Below, one piece after another: positions 35,550 to 45,033 of a stretch of 64,000 nt of DNA (positions within the stretch are counted from its first letter, which is position 1; each line of letters starts with the position of its first letter). Origin of the DNA: Blautia sp. Lineage in GTDB: Bacteria > Bacillota > Clostridia > Lachnospirales > Lachnospiraceae. The stretch is from contig JARIAR010000038.1 of NCBI GenBank assembly GCA_029257805.1, positions 20,517-84,516 on the forward strand, read 5' to 3'. The notes under the pieces are model-generated. The model did no database searches. It was not told the origin of the DNA and was given only the letters and a program-made list of their open reading frames with translations. The position numbers and the translations under genes were made by a program.

Positions 35550-36823
35550 TTACTCTTCTAAAAGTTTTTCATAAATAGGGAAACAATCAAACGTAGCAAA
35601 ATAATCTTTCGGCGTTTCTGCACGTCGAATCATCTGGAAAGACCCATCTTCTTTAAGAAGAATTTCTGCTGATTTCAATTTTCCGTTATAATTATATCCC
35701 ATTGCAAAACCATGCGCTCCCGTATCATGGATGACAAGAAGATCTCCTTTTTGTATTTCCGGAAGATACCGGTCAATGGCAAATTTATCATTATTTTCAC
35801 AAAGAGAACCTGTTACATCATAAAGATGATCACAAGGCCGGTTTTCCTTTCCATCACTGTAATATGATGATAGGCTCCATACATAGCAGGACGCATTAAA
35901 TTAACCGCACAGGCATCTACACCTATATATTCTTTATGAGTATGTTTCTCATGAATGGCTTTTGTTACAAGACATCCATACGGTCCCATCATAAAACGTC
36001 CAAGTTCTGTATAGATTGCCACATCTCCCATCCCTGCCGGAACAAGAACTTCTTCATACACTTTGCGTACGCCTTCCCCTATTACCCCAATATCATTTGG
36101 AGTCTGATCCGGACTATAAGGAATCCCAATTCCACCTGAAAGATTAATAAAAGAAATCTTTGCACCCGTCTCCTTCTGAAGTCGTACTGCAAGTTCAAAC
36201 ATTTCCTTCGCAAGCATTGGATAATATTCGTTTGTCACTGTATTGCTGGCCAAAAAAGCATGTATTCCGAAATTTTCTGCTCCCTTATCTTTTAAAATAC
36301 GAAACGCCTGAAAAATCTGATCCGTTGTCATTCCGTATTTGGAATCTCCCGGATTATCCATAATATCATTGCTGATCTTAAAAATTCCTCCAGGATTATA
36401 CCGGCAGCTTATCGTTTTCGGGATTCTCCCCACAGCCCGCTCTACACTTTCAATATGAGTAATATCATCTAAATTAATAATGCCGCCAATTTCATCTGCA
36501 TATCTGAATTCTTCTTCCGGTGTATCATTGGAAGAAAACATAATATCCCCTTGTTTACACCCAATTGCTTTTGCCATCATAAGTTCCGTCATGGAAGAAC
36601 AGTCGCATCCGCATCCATATTCCTGCAGAATCTGAATCAAATATGGATTCGGAGTTGCCTTTACTGCGAAAAATTCTTTAAATCCTTTGTTCCATGAAAA
36701 AGCCTCTTTCAGGGCTTTTGCATTTTCACGAATTCCCTTTTCATCATAAAGATGAAAGGGTGTAGGATATTTTGCCTCTATCTCTCTTAATTTTTCCAAA
36801 GTTACAAATGGTTTTTTCTTCAT
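35550..36823 (-). pseudogene. lysA: Diaminopimelate decarboxylase with a one-base frameshift
   Basis: The first frame (from 36823) gives a normal N-terminal part: PLP lysine in FFAVKATPNP (about 50), GCDCSSMTEL, GIHAFLASNT and NLSGGIGIPY. After HHITVM, at 35850-35851, the frame is lost and stops soon after. Dropping one base restores KENRPCDHLYDVTGSLCEN, which contains the conserved active-site cysteine and dimer contact, and continues to a stop at 35550-35552, for about 424 residues in total. The missing base could be real or a sequencing error near the G/A runs. The enzyme makes lysine from meso-diaminopimelate. It is the last gene after pyk. Confidence 0.85.
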
Positions 36824-36882
36824 AATACGTTTCCTCTCTTTGTGCCACTTCTATCCTGTCTGTTATTTAAAATCGTACTTTC

Positions 36883-38319
36883 TTATTTTGCTTCAATTAC
36901 ATGCATCATATTTGTAACTGCGCCTTCACCTGTACGCATATTAGTAGCAGGATCCCCAGCCGTAAATACTACAAGATCGCCTTTTTTAATCAGCCTTTTT
37001 CGACGAACAACATTCATTGCCTGCAAAATAATATATTCTGTTGAATCTTTTTCGTATCCTTTTAATGGAGTAACCCCCCAGGCAAGCTGCATGCGATGTC
37101 TGACGGTATCGTTAGGAGTAATTGCATAAATCGGAACATGCGGACGAAAACTTGAAATCATTATTGCCGTATTCCCGCCCATTGTAGGCGCAACAATTGC
37201 TTTTGCTCCTAAATCTGATGCCGTACGCACTGCCGCAAGTCCTACTGCACTTGACACTTTTCCATCACAATGCATACTTCTGTTATTGGCATGAATACGA
37301 TTATCTACATGCGGCTCTGTTGTCTGTGCAATTTCTACCATCATTTTAAGAGCTGCAAGAGGATATTTTCCTGCCGCTGTTTCTCCTGAAAGCATAATCG
37401 CATCCGTCCCATCATAAATAGCATTTGCTACATCCGCCACTTCCGCACGTGTAGGGCGGGGATTCCTTATCATGGAATCCAGCATCTGCGTAGCTGTAAT
37501 AACCGGAACATAATTATCATTACATTTCTGAATGATCATTTTCTGGATATACGGAACCTCGCTTGCCGGAATTTCCACTCCCAGATCTCCTCTTGCAACC
37601 ATAATTCCATCTGCTGCAGCAATAATTTCATCGATATTTTCTACCCCTTCTGCATTTTCGATTTTTGCAATGATCCCTATATCTTTTCCGCCATTTTCAT
37701 CAAGAAGCTGACGGATTTCTCTTATCACTTTTGCATCACGAACAAAAGAGGCAGCTATAAAATCAAATTCCTGAGAAATTCCAAACAAAATATCTTCCCG
37801 ATCCCGTGCAGTGATACCCGGAAGTTTTATTTTTACATATGGAACGTTAACTCCTTTGTGTTCTCCAAGTTCGCCGCCATTTAAAACCCTACAGACAATA
37901 TCCCCCTGTTTTATCTCCTCAATTTCCAGCTCGATCAAGCCATCATCTATAAGAATCTTTCCACCTTTTTTCACATCCTTATAAAGGGTCTCGTAAGTAA
38001 TGGAAACCTTATGTTCATCACCTATGTAATCTCCTGTTGTAAGAACAAACTGACTACCTGCCTCCAACAGAACTTTTTTTCCATCCTTTAGAAGTCCTGT
38101 GCGAATTTCAGGGCCTTTTGTATCAAGAAGCATAGCGATCGGAAGATTCAGCTCTTCTCTCAGATTTTTAATCATATCCACACGGGCAGCATGCTCTTCA
38201 TGGCTGCCATGTGAAAAGTTAAAGCGGGCAATATCCATTCCTGCCCGCATGAGCGAACGGAGTACCGACTTTTTGTTTGTTGCAGGTCCCAGTGTACAAA
38301 TAATCTTTGTTCTTTTCAT
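36883..38319 (-). CDS. pyk: Pyruvate kinase
   Basis: 478 residues, the length without the extra C-terminal PEP-utiliser domain found in some Firmicutes. Key segments: RTKIICTLGPATNKKSVL (start), MDIARFNFSHG (about 30-40), the substrate loop IAKIENAEGVENIDEI (about 219-234), MVARGDLGVEIP and MLSGETAAGKYP. It converts PEP and ADP to pyruvate and ATP. It lies 16 bases downstream of the rhomboid-like gene and 59 bases upstream of lysA, all on one strand. Confidence 0.97.
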   Translation of the reverse strand: MKRTKIICTLGPATNKKSVLRSLMRAGMDIARFNFSHGSHEEHAARVDMIKNLREELNLPIAMLLDTKGPEIRTGLLKDGKKVLLEAGSQFVLTTGDYIGDEHKVSITYETLYKDVKKGGKILIDDGLIELEIEEIKQGDIVCRVLNGGELGEHKGVNVPYVKIKLPGITARDREDILFGISQEFDFIAASFVRDAKVIREIRQLLDENGGKDIGIIAKIENAEGVENIDEIIAAADGIMVARGDLGVEIPASEVPYIQKMIIQKCNDNYVPVITATQMLDSMIRNPRPTRAEVADVANAIYDGTDAIMLSGETAAGKYPLAALKMMVEIAQTTEPHVDNRIHANNRSMHCDGKVSSAVGLAAVRTASDLGAKAIVAPTMGGNTAIMISSFRPHVPIYAITPNDTVRHRMQLAWGVTPLKGYEKDSTEYIILQAMNVVRRKRLIKKGDLVVFTAGDPATNMRTGEGAVTNMMHVIEAK

Positions 38320-38335
38320 GTCTTAACTTCTCCCT

Positions 38336-39199
38336 CTACTTCACGTGTGTATGCGTAAATAAATGATCCTGACAATATTCATAATTCCCGTTGCATTTTG
38401 AACAAAAACGAAATTCCAGATTTGGATTATCAAGTTCTGTCCGGCCACATATTGCACATTTATGTCTTGCAACACCGCCAGCTTCCGGATTTGTGCGACT
38501 TTGAGCCATTGCTTTTTTAAATTCCTGTTTTCTACGTACTTCTTTTGGATTATAACGGCTCATATCTCTTGTTTCAATAAAGAAGAGAATAAAATTCAAA
38601 AGTGAGGCTACAATTGGAATGATCATAAACCACAAACCATGTCTCATATACGTAAAGATATCATATAAAACCATAACTGCGTATACAATTGCCATCCATT
38701 TCATCTTTATAGGAATGACAAACCACAGGAGAATCTCCATATCGGGATAAGACAAAGCAAATGCCAAAAATATGGATAAACTGATGTAATAAGTAGAAAA
38801 GATGTACATACCACTTCCTACCAAAAAATTTCCCGTGAGAAAATACAACAAAAAAGCTCCAATCACAGTAAATAAAATTCCGGAGAAAATATATAATGTA
38901 TATCGGAAAGATCCCCAGGAGCGTTCCAGTGCTGTTCCGATCGGATAATAAAAAAACAAAATTGCAATGACAAAAAACAAAATATTCTCACCGCCATTAG
39001 GAGGAGAAATTACCCATGTTACAAGCCGCCATATTTGCCCTCTCACAATAAGAGCCGGCTCCAAACTTAACATGGATAAGATGCCCGGATTAAAAATCCT
39101 GAAAATATATCCCAACACATAACAGCCTATAATATACATTGTTAAATTAGAAATTCCATATTTCCCATATTTTCGTTCCAACTTATCTATAAATCTCAT
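38336..39199 (-). CDS. Rhomboid-like membrane protein with C-terminal zinc ribbon, probably not a protease
   Basis: 287 residues with about six membrane helices. Rhomboid-superfamily marks: RGQIWRLVTWV after helix 1, LERSWGSFRYTLYIFSG (the L-E-x-x-W-G pattern) and VGSG at the place of the catalytic GxSG, so the Ser-Gly may be kept. The last helix (IIPIVASLLNFILFF) lacks the catalytic histidine. The soluble tail holds CAICG, FCSKC and CQDH, a treble-clef or zinc-ribbon-like set. The outline resembles derlin or TMEM115-like pseudo-rhomboids. It lies between corA and pyk in one transcription unit. No function is known. Confidence 0.7.
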   Translation of the reverse strand: MRFIDKLERKYGKYGISNLTMYIIGCYVLGYIFRIFNPGILSMLSLEPALIVRGQIWRLVTWVISPPNGGENILFFVIAILFFYYPIGTALERSWGSFRYTLYIFSGILFTVIGAFLLYFLTGNFLVGSGMYIFSTYYISLSIFLAFALSYPDMEILLWFVIPIKMKWMAIVYAVMVLYDIFTYMRHGLWFMIIPIVASLLNFILFFIETRDMSRYNPKEVRRKQEFKKAMAQSRTNPEAGGVARHKCAICGRTELDNPNLEFRFCSKCNGNYEYCQDHLFTHTHVK

Positions 39200-39249
39200 A
39201 AATCTCCTTTTCTTTTTCCACTTTTATGAATATCGAATCTGCCTTCCTG

Positions 39250-40191
39250 TTAAAAAAACTTCTTTTTTGACAGAATCAATGCAGCAATAATGCTAATTGC
39301 AACAGAAAACAGAATAATGATAAAGAATCCCCATGGATTTCCTGCAAACGGCATCCCTGCCGCATTCACATTCATACCATAAGCACTAAAGACAATTGTA
39401 GGAATACTCATAACGATCGTAATAATGGCCAGGACCTTCATTACAATATTAAGATTATTGGAAATAACAGATGCAAATGCGTCCATCATACCGCTTAAGA
39501 TCCCGCTATATATATTTGCCATTTCAATAGCCTGTTTATTTTCAATAATAACATCTTCCAGAAGTTCTGTATCTTCCGGATATTTCTTAATAGATTCCAC
39601 CTTCAACAGCTTTTCCAAAACAACTTCATTTGAACGAAGAGATGTTGTAAAATAAACAAGTGACTTTTCCAGTTCCAAAAGTTCGATTAGTTCCTGGTTT
39701 CTGGTGGAGACATGGAGTTTCTCTTCCACCTGCTCACTCTTCTTATCTATAATACGCAGATAACGAAGATACATACTTGCATTTCTATATAAAATCTGAA
39801 GAATAAAACGTGTCTTCATATAAGTAAAGAAATTTCGTACCCTTCCTTCCATAAATCTTGTAAGCACCTGCGTATCTTCCAGACAAATAGTAAAAATCAT
39901 TTTATCCGTGACAATAATTCCAAGAGGAATTGTACCATACCAGTCTTTTTCATTTCGTTCTTCAATCATAGGTACGTCTACAAGAATCAGCGTATATTTA
40001 TCTTCTACTTCAATACGAGAACGTTCTTCCTCATCAAGAGGAGCTCTTAGATCATCCACTTCTATTTCAAATTGTTCTGAAATTTCAAATATTTCTGTGG
40101 CTGTGGGATTTGTCAGTGCAATCCAGCACCCGTCCTGCGCTTCCTGAATTTGATGGATAGATCCGTCTATCGTTTTAAAAATCCTTACCAC
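39250..40191 (-). CDS. corA: CorA-family divalent cation transporter
   Basis: 313 residues starting with GTG (GTG-GTA-AGG), with GGGAAG about nine bases upstream. A large cytosolic alpha/beta and helical N-terminal part precedes two C-terminal membrane helices. The signature YGMNV sits at the end of the first helix (about 269-273), and the C-terminus is basic (LSKKKFF). The family moves Mg2+ or Co2+. Cobalt import would suit a corrinoid-using organism, but the sequence does not decide that. It has a consensus promoter. Confidence 0.92.
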   Translation of the reverse strand: MVRIFKTIDGSIHQIQEAQDGCWIALTNPTATEIFEISEQFEIEVDDLRAPLDEEERSRIEVEDKYTLILVDVPMIEERNEKDWYGTIPLGIIVTDKMIFTICLEDTQVLTRFMEGRVRNFFTYMKTRFILQILYRNASMYLRYLRIIDKKSEQVEEKLHVSTRNQELIELLELEKSLVYFTTSLRSNEVVLEKLLKVESIKKYPEDTELLEDVIIENKQAIEMANIYSGILSGMMDAFASVISNNLNIVMKVLAIITIVMSIPTIVFSAYGMNVNAAGMPFAGNPWGFFIIILFSVAISIIAALILSKKKFF

Positions 40192-40246
40192 GCTTTACAC
40201 TTCCCTTCTTTTTTTATTTTCAAATAAAAGGCAAAACACAATTTTT

Positions 40247-40275
40247 ATTATAAATTGCGGATGTTTTTTTGTCAA
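40247..40275 (-). promoter_or_regulatory. Consensus sigma-A promoter of the corA operon
   Basis: TTGACA, 17-base spacer, TATAAT: a perfect match, about 55 bases before the corA GTG. Confidence 0.85.
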
Positions 40276-40334
40276 TTCTATTGATTTGGGTTTACAAACA
40301 TTTTACATTCCTGTACCCTCCGGATCTTCTTCAC

Positions 40335-40360
40335 ACATATTTGTAAAAAAGCAAATATGT
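40335..40360 (+). repeat. Inverted repeat (operator-like) before the aroC promoter
   Basis: ACATATTTG and CAAATATGT, nine-base perfect arms separated by eight bases. The right arm abuts, and shares one base with, the -35 box of aroC. Confidence 0.5.
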
Positions 40361-40388
40361 TGCAATTTTTTTTCAATTATAATATACT
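40360..40388 (+). promoter_or_regulatory. Sigma-A promoter of aroC
   Basis: TTGCAA, 17-base spacer, TATACT, about 50 bases before the ATG. Confidence 0.65.
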
Positions 40389-40438
40389 TTCCTTCATAAA
40401 CGTTTACTTTTCAGAAAATATAAAGGGGGATACTAACA

Positions 40439-41533
40439 ATGAGCCAGTCATCTTTTGGAAGAAAATTTGCAGTTACGACCTGGGGGGAATCTCACGGCAA
40501 AGCATTAGGTGCTGTAGTAGACGGCTGTCCTGCCGGGCTTTCTCTTGACGAAAAAGATATTCAGATATTCCTAAACAGACGTCGTCCAGGTCAAAGCCGT
40601 TATACAACTGCGCGTCAGGAAGGCGATCAGGTAGAAATCCTCTCTGGTGTTTTTGAAGGCAAAACAACAGGATGCCCCATTTCTCTTATTGTACGAAACA
40701 AAGATCAGCGTTCCGGCGATTATGGAAACATTGCTTTTTCTTACAGACCAGGACATGCCGATTACACATTTGATCAAAAATACGGTTTCCGGGATTACCG
40801 TGGCGGCGGACGATCTTCTGGAAGAGAAACAATCGGACGTGTTGCTGCCGGTGCTATTGCGGCAAAACTTTTAAAAGAACTGGGTATCTCTTTTCTCACT
40901 TACACCCATTCTATCGGACCAGTTTCTATTTCTCATCTTCATCCCGAAGAAATCCCGAACAATGATTTTTATATGCCGGATGCTTCTGCTGCAGACAAAG
41001 CCGGAGAATATCTGAACCAGTGCATGAAAGAAAAAGATAGCGCCGGCGGTATTGTTGAATGTCGCATAAATGGAGTTCCTGCCGGATTGGGAGATCCCGT
41101 TTTCGGAAAACTTGATGCTGAGCTCGCCAAAGCCATTATGTCTATTGGCGCTGTAAAGGCTGTAGAGATCGGCGACGGTATCCAGGCAACACTTTCTAAA
41201 GGCTCCAAAAATAATGACGGATTCTCTATAAAAAATAATTGTGTTGTAAAAACCTCAAATCATTCCGGCGGTATTATGGGGGGAATAAGCGATGGAGATG
41301 AAATCATCTTACGTGCCCATATAAAACCGACCCCCTCCATAAGTCTTCCGCAAAACACCATTACAAACGCCGGAGAAATACAAAATCTGGAAATCTACGG
41401 TCGTCACGATCCTGTAATCGTTCCCCGGGCTGTTGTTGTAGTAGAAGCAATGGCTGCGCTTACCATTACAGATGCTCTTTTTTCCAATATGAGTTCCCGA
41501 CTTGATAGGATTTTAGATTTTTATAAAAAATAA
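40439..41533 (+). CDS. aroC: Chorismate synthase
   Basis: 364 residues. It makes chorismate from EPSP using reduced FMN. Family signatures: GESHGKALGAVVDGCPAGL (16-34), GRSSGRETIGRVAAGAIA (about 125-142) and SGGIMGGISDG (about 277). AAGGGGG precedes the ATG. It is a single-gene unit between its own promoter and a strong terminator, without other shikimate genes nearby. Aromatic amino-acid supply also appears in the T-box transporter elsewhere in the window. Confidence 0.97.
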   Translation: MSQSSFGRKFAVTTWGESHGKALGAVVDGCPAGLSLDEKDIQIFLNRRRPGQSRYTTARQEGDQVEILSGVFEGKTTGCPISLIVRNKDQRSGDYGNIAFSYRPGHADYTFDQKYGFRDYRGGGRSSGRETIGRVAAGAIAAKLLKELGISFLTYTHSIGPVSISHLHPEEIPNNDFYMPDASAADKAGEYLNQCMKEKDSAGGIVECRINGVPAGLGDPVFGKLDAELAKAIMSIGAVKAVEIGDGIQATLSKGSKNNDGFSIKNNCVVKTSNHSGGIMGGISDGDEIILRAHIKPTPSISLPQNTITNAGEIQNLEIYGRHDPVIVPRAVVVVEAMAALTITDALFSNMSSRLDRILDFYKK

Positions 41534-41548
41534 AAACCATATAAAATT

Positions 41549-41607
41549 AAAAATGATAGGTGTCCTTCTTATAGATTATTTGACAAAGAGGATACCTATC
41601 ATTTTTT
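41549..41607 (+). terminator. Bidirectional terminator between aroC and the lactonase gene
   Basis: AAAATGATAGGTGTCC pairs with GGATACCTATCATTTT (one mismatch) around a 25-base loop, with T residues after it on both strands. Confidence 0.8.
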
Positions 41608-41630
41608 ATATGTTTTTTCTGTTTTTTATT

Positions 41631-42698
41631 TTATTCTTCCGGAACCGCCCATATATGGATACTATTTGGCATATCAACTTTTAACGGACGACCATTCATT
41701 ACAATAATATTTTTCTCATAATCAATAGAAAATACCGTAATGGTATTACTTGCATGATTCGTAACTGCAAGATGTTTATCATCCGGAAAAACCACAATAT
41801 CTTTTGGATAATCGCCGCTTATAGGAAGTGTAAATTTTTTTGTAAGCATACCGTTTTCCGGATTTATTTCAAACATAGAAACAGTATTTTCTCCCGCTGT
41901 TGTGCAGAATAAATGCTGCCCGTCATTTGCAAGAGTAAGACCACATGCAGCATTATGTACCGCATCCTGATCGCCCTCTTTATAAAGTGTACTAATTGTC
42001 TGAATCAATTCGAACTCCGGATGCTTTCCGCTTCCATCATATGTATATACACGAATTTCATTGCTCAACTCACACAAAAGATAGGCATATTTTCCATCAT
42101 CACTAAACCGGATAATACGAGGTGCTGTTTCTCTTGGACACCGTAAAATATCAACCAGTTCCAGCTTATGTGTTCTTTTATTAATGCGGTATATCTTCAC
42201 CTGGTCAATCCCGTTATCTACAGCACAAAGATATTTATTATCCGGCGTAGGGCGCACGCAATTTACATGCGGGCGGAAATTTCTTTCTGCTACACTTCCA
42301 AGACCTTTATGGAACACTCCGTCCATCAGACTTCCAAGACTTCCATCCTGATGTGTATGTACAACGGTTACTTTACCATCATGATACCCTGCAACGTATA
42401 AGTATTTTCCATCCACATCGGTTGCAAGATAACAGCCTCTCATACCATCAATATCTACGCTGTTAATTCTTTCCAAATCTCCCGCACTGTCTCTTCTAAA
42501 AACAGCAACGCCTTCATCTTCTATAGAATACAAATATTTTCCATTCTTAGATACTGCTGTATGAGAAGAGTTGCTAACCTCAACTTCATTACGTTCTGTA
42601 AGAAACCCATTTTCTACATCTACATCATATACTTTTATCCCTTTACTGGCTCCATGTGTATAAGACCCAACATAAGCCACATATTTCTTTTTCCCCAT
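41631..42698 (-). CDS. Lactonase family beta-propeller protein (6-phosphogluconolactonase-like)
   Basis: 355 residues, cytosolic, built of repeated propeller blades such as NGKYLYSIEDEGVAVF, DGKYLYVAGYHDGKVTV, DNKYLCAVDNGIDQVKIY and DGKYAYLLCELSNEIRVY. This matches the Pgl/lactonase family whose characterised members hydrolyse 6-phosphogluconolactone; many members have not been tested. AGGAGG precedes the ATG. It has its own promoter downstream of hemL, so it is not part of the hem operon. Confidence 0.85.
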   Translation of the reverse strand: MGKKKYVAYVGSYTHGASKGIKVYDVDVENGFLTERNEVEVSNSSHTAVSKNGKYLYSIEDEGVAVFRRDSAGDLERINSVDIDGMRGCYLATDVDGKYLYVAGYHDGKVTVVHTHQDGSLGSLMDGVFHKGLGSVAERNFRPHVNCVRPTPDNKYLCAVDNGIDQVKIYRINKRTHKLELVDILRCPRETAPRIIRFSDDGKYAYLLCELSNEIRVYTYDGSGKHPEFELIQTISTLYKEGDQDAVHNAACGLTLANDGQHLFCTTAGENTVSMFEINPENGMLTKKFTLPISGDYPKDIVVFPDDKHLAVTNHASNTITVFSIDYEKNIIVMNGRPLKVDMPNSIHIWAVPEE

Positions 42699-42734
42699 TT
42701 TGTCCGCCTCCTAATCGCCTTAATAAGTGCTTTT

Positions 42735-42763
42735 ATTATAGCATAAAGTATTCTTCAGAACAA
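42735..42763 (-). promoter_or_regulatory. Sigma-A promoter of the lactonase gene
   Basis: TTGTTC, 17-base spacer, TATAAT, about 37 bases before the start codon. Confidence 0.65.
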
Positions 42764-42775
42764 GTTTACAATATC

Positions 42776-44050
42776 TTACACAAAATATTTTCTCACTGCA
42801 TCAAGTGTCTCTTCCAATACTTCATCTGTATGTGCCACAGACAAAAACATTGCTTCAAACTGGGATGGCGCCATGTGAATTCCCATTTTAAGCATCGCCT
42901 TGAAATATTCTGCAAACGCTTTTGTATCAGAAGTCTTTGCAGAAGTGTAATCCACAACCTTCTCTTTTGTAAAGAAAATACTTGCCAGTGAGGAAATATG
43001 ATTTACCTGATACGGCAGATTTTTTTCGTTGAGGATCTGTTTTATTCCACCATATAATTTATCCCCTTTTTCTTCCAGTTTGCCGTAAATTTCCGGATGT
43101 GCATAAAGATATTTCAACTGTGTCAGTCCGGCCGCCATTGCAATAGGATTTCCACTTAATGTTCCCGCCTGATATACAGCTCCAACAGGCGCTACCATTT
43201 CCATAATTTCTTTCCGTCCCCCATATGCGCCTACCGGCATACCGGCGCCAATAATTTTTCCATATGTAACAAGATCTGGTTTCACTCCAAAATACTGTGC
43301 TGCACCCCCGAAAGCAAGACGAAAACCGGTAATAACCTCATCAAAGATTAAAAGTGCCTGATATTCGTCGCAAAGTCTGCGAAGACCTTCCAAAAATCCT
43401 TCTTTCGGAGGAACCACTCCCATATTAGCTCCAACCGGCTCCACAATAACAGCTGCTGTCTGACCTTCTGATTTGCGCAGAAGTTCTTCTACACTTTCAA
43501 GATCATTATATACCGCTGTCATTGTATCCTCTGTACAAGCTTTCGGTACACCGGCACTATCCGGCACTCCACTTGTCATAACACCGGACCCTGCACTTAC
43601 AAGCATGGCATCGCTGTGACCATGATAGCACCCTGCAAATTTAATGATTTTGTTTTTTCCTGTAAATCCCCTTGCAACACGAATTGCACTCATTACTGCT
43701 TCTGTTCCGGAATTTACCATACGGATCATTTCTATATGAGGTATCCGCTCACATATAAATTCCGCCATCTCAACTTCCGTTTCTGTTGCACATCCAAAAC
43801 TCAGACCTTTTTCACAGGCTTTTATAACACTTTCTCTTACTGAAGGAAAGTTATGTCCAAGGATCATAGGTCCCCATGAATCAATATAATCAATGTAACG
43901 ATTTCCATCTACATCATAAATATAACATCCATCTGCTTTTTCAATAAAACGTGGTGATTCCCCAATCGCACCATATGCACGGACCGGACTGTTTACCCCT
44001 CCCGGTATTCGCTTTACTGCCCGCTCAAATAATTGTTCTGATCTTGTCAT
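42776..44050 (-). CDS. hemL: Glutamate-1-semialdehyde 2,1-aminomutase
   Basis: 424 residues, PLP-dependent. It makes 5-aminolevulinate from glutamate-1-semialdehyde, the product of HemA. Typical segments: GGVNSPVRAYGA (17-28), SWGPMILGHNFPSV, NSGTEAVMSAIRVARG (about 117-132), the FDEVITGFR cofactor aspartate and PLP lysine region VTYGKIIGAGMPVGAYGG. It is the last gene of the six-gene operon, and its ATG shares one base with the hemB stop. Confidence 0.97.
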   Translation of the reverse strand: MTRSEQLFERAVKRIPGGVNSPVRAYGAIGESPRFIEKADGCYIYDVDGNRYIDYIDSWGPMILGHNFPSVRESVIKACEKGLSFGCATETEVEMAEFICERIPHIEMIRMVNSGTEAVMSAIRVARGFTGKNKIIKFAGCYHGHSDAMLVSAGSGVMTSGVPDSAGVPKACTEDTMTAVYNDLESVEELLRKSEGQTAAVIVEPVGANMGVVPPKEGFLEGLRRLCDEYQALLIFDEVITGFRLAFGGAAQYFGVKPDLVTYGKIIGAGMPVGAYGGRKEIMEMVAPVGAVYQAGTLSGNPIAMAAGLTQLKYLYAHPEIYGKLEEKGDKLYGGIKQILNEKNLPYQVNHISSLASIFFTKEKVVDYTSAKTSDTKAFAEYFKAMLKMGIHMAPSQFEAMFLSVAHTDEVLEETLDAVRKYFV

Positions 44051-45033
44051 CAGCCAATTCTCCCTTCTTCCATAAATTTCGCAAGTTCTTTTGCAAAATA
44101 TGTTATATAAATCTGTGCTCCTGCACGATATGCTCCTACTGCCATTTCACAAATAATCTTCTCTTCATCAATCCATCCCATTTTAGATGCAGCTTTTACC
44201 ATAGCATATTCTCCGCTTACACTATATGCAGCCATTGGCACGTTTGTTGCTTTTGAAATTTCAGAGATCAGATCATGGTACGCAAGTGCTGGTTTTACCA
44301 TAATGATATCTGCACCCTCTTCAATATCCATAAGCGCTTCCTTCATACCTTCTTTTTTATTATGGAAATCCATCTGGTAACTTTTTCTGTCCCCAAAAGA
44401 TGGAGCAGAACCTGCAGCATCACGAAACGGCCCATAAAAAGCAGAAGCATATTTTACGGCATAAGACATAATTGGTGTCTCTTTATGGCCATTCGTATCA
44501 AGGCATTCCCGAATTGCACCAACGCGTCCATCCATCATATCTGAAGGAGCCACCATATCTGCACCTGCCTCAACATGTGAAAGGGCTGTTTTGGCAAGAA
44601 GAGAAAGGGTTTTATCATTTTCCACTTCTTTTCCGCACAGAACCCCGCAATGACCATGAGAGGTGTACTCGCACATACATACATCTGTAATATAATAAAG
44701 ATCCGGAAATTCTTTTTTTGCAGAACGCAGTGCCTTTTGAACAATTCCTTCCGGATCGTAAGCACCGCTTCCCATCTCATCTTTTACCTCTGGAATTCCA
44801 AAGAGCATTACACTTCCCACACCTGCATTTTGAAGACGTTCCAATTCATATGGCAGGCGATCAATGCTATAACGATATTGTCCTGCCATAGACGGAATCT
44901 CTTCTTCAATATTGGTCCCTTCTTTCACAAAAAGGGGATATATCAAAGAAGACTTATCCATCCTCGTTTCTCTAACCATTTTTCGCAGTGTTTCATTTCC
45001 TCTTAACCTTCTTGGTCTTTGAATCAGTTCCAT
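44050..45033 (-). CDS. hemB: Porphobilinogen synthase
   Basis: 327 residues. It joins two 5-aminolevulinates to porphobilinogen. A cysteine-rich zinc-site segment (CMCEYTSHGHCGVLCG, about 120-135) indicates the Zn-dependent type. The two active lysines are in SYAVKYASAFYGPFRD and IIMVKPALAYHD. The start overlaps cobA-hemD by 10 bases. Confidence 0.97.
   Translation of the reverse strand: MELIQRPRRLRGNETLRKMVRETRMDKSSLIYPLFVKEGTNIEEEIPSMAGQYRYSIDRLPYELERLQNAGVGSVMLFGIPEVKDEMGSGAYDPEGIVQKALRSAKKEFPDLYYITDVCMCEYTSHGHCGVLCGKEVENDKTLSLLAKTALSHVEAGADMVAPSDMMDGRVGAIRECLDTNGHKETPIMSYAVKYASAFYGPFRDAAGSAPSFGDRKSYQMDFHNKKEGMKEALMDIEEGADIIMVKPALAYHDLISEISKATNVPMAAYSVSGEYAMVKAASKMGWIDEEKIICEMAVGAYRAGAQIYITYFAKELAKFMEEGRIG

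Noticed and set aside
36824..36882. Lysine riboswitch before lysA
   Set aside because: The 59-base gap is too short for one and lysA appears to be co-transcribed with pyk.
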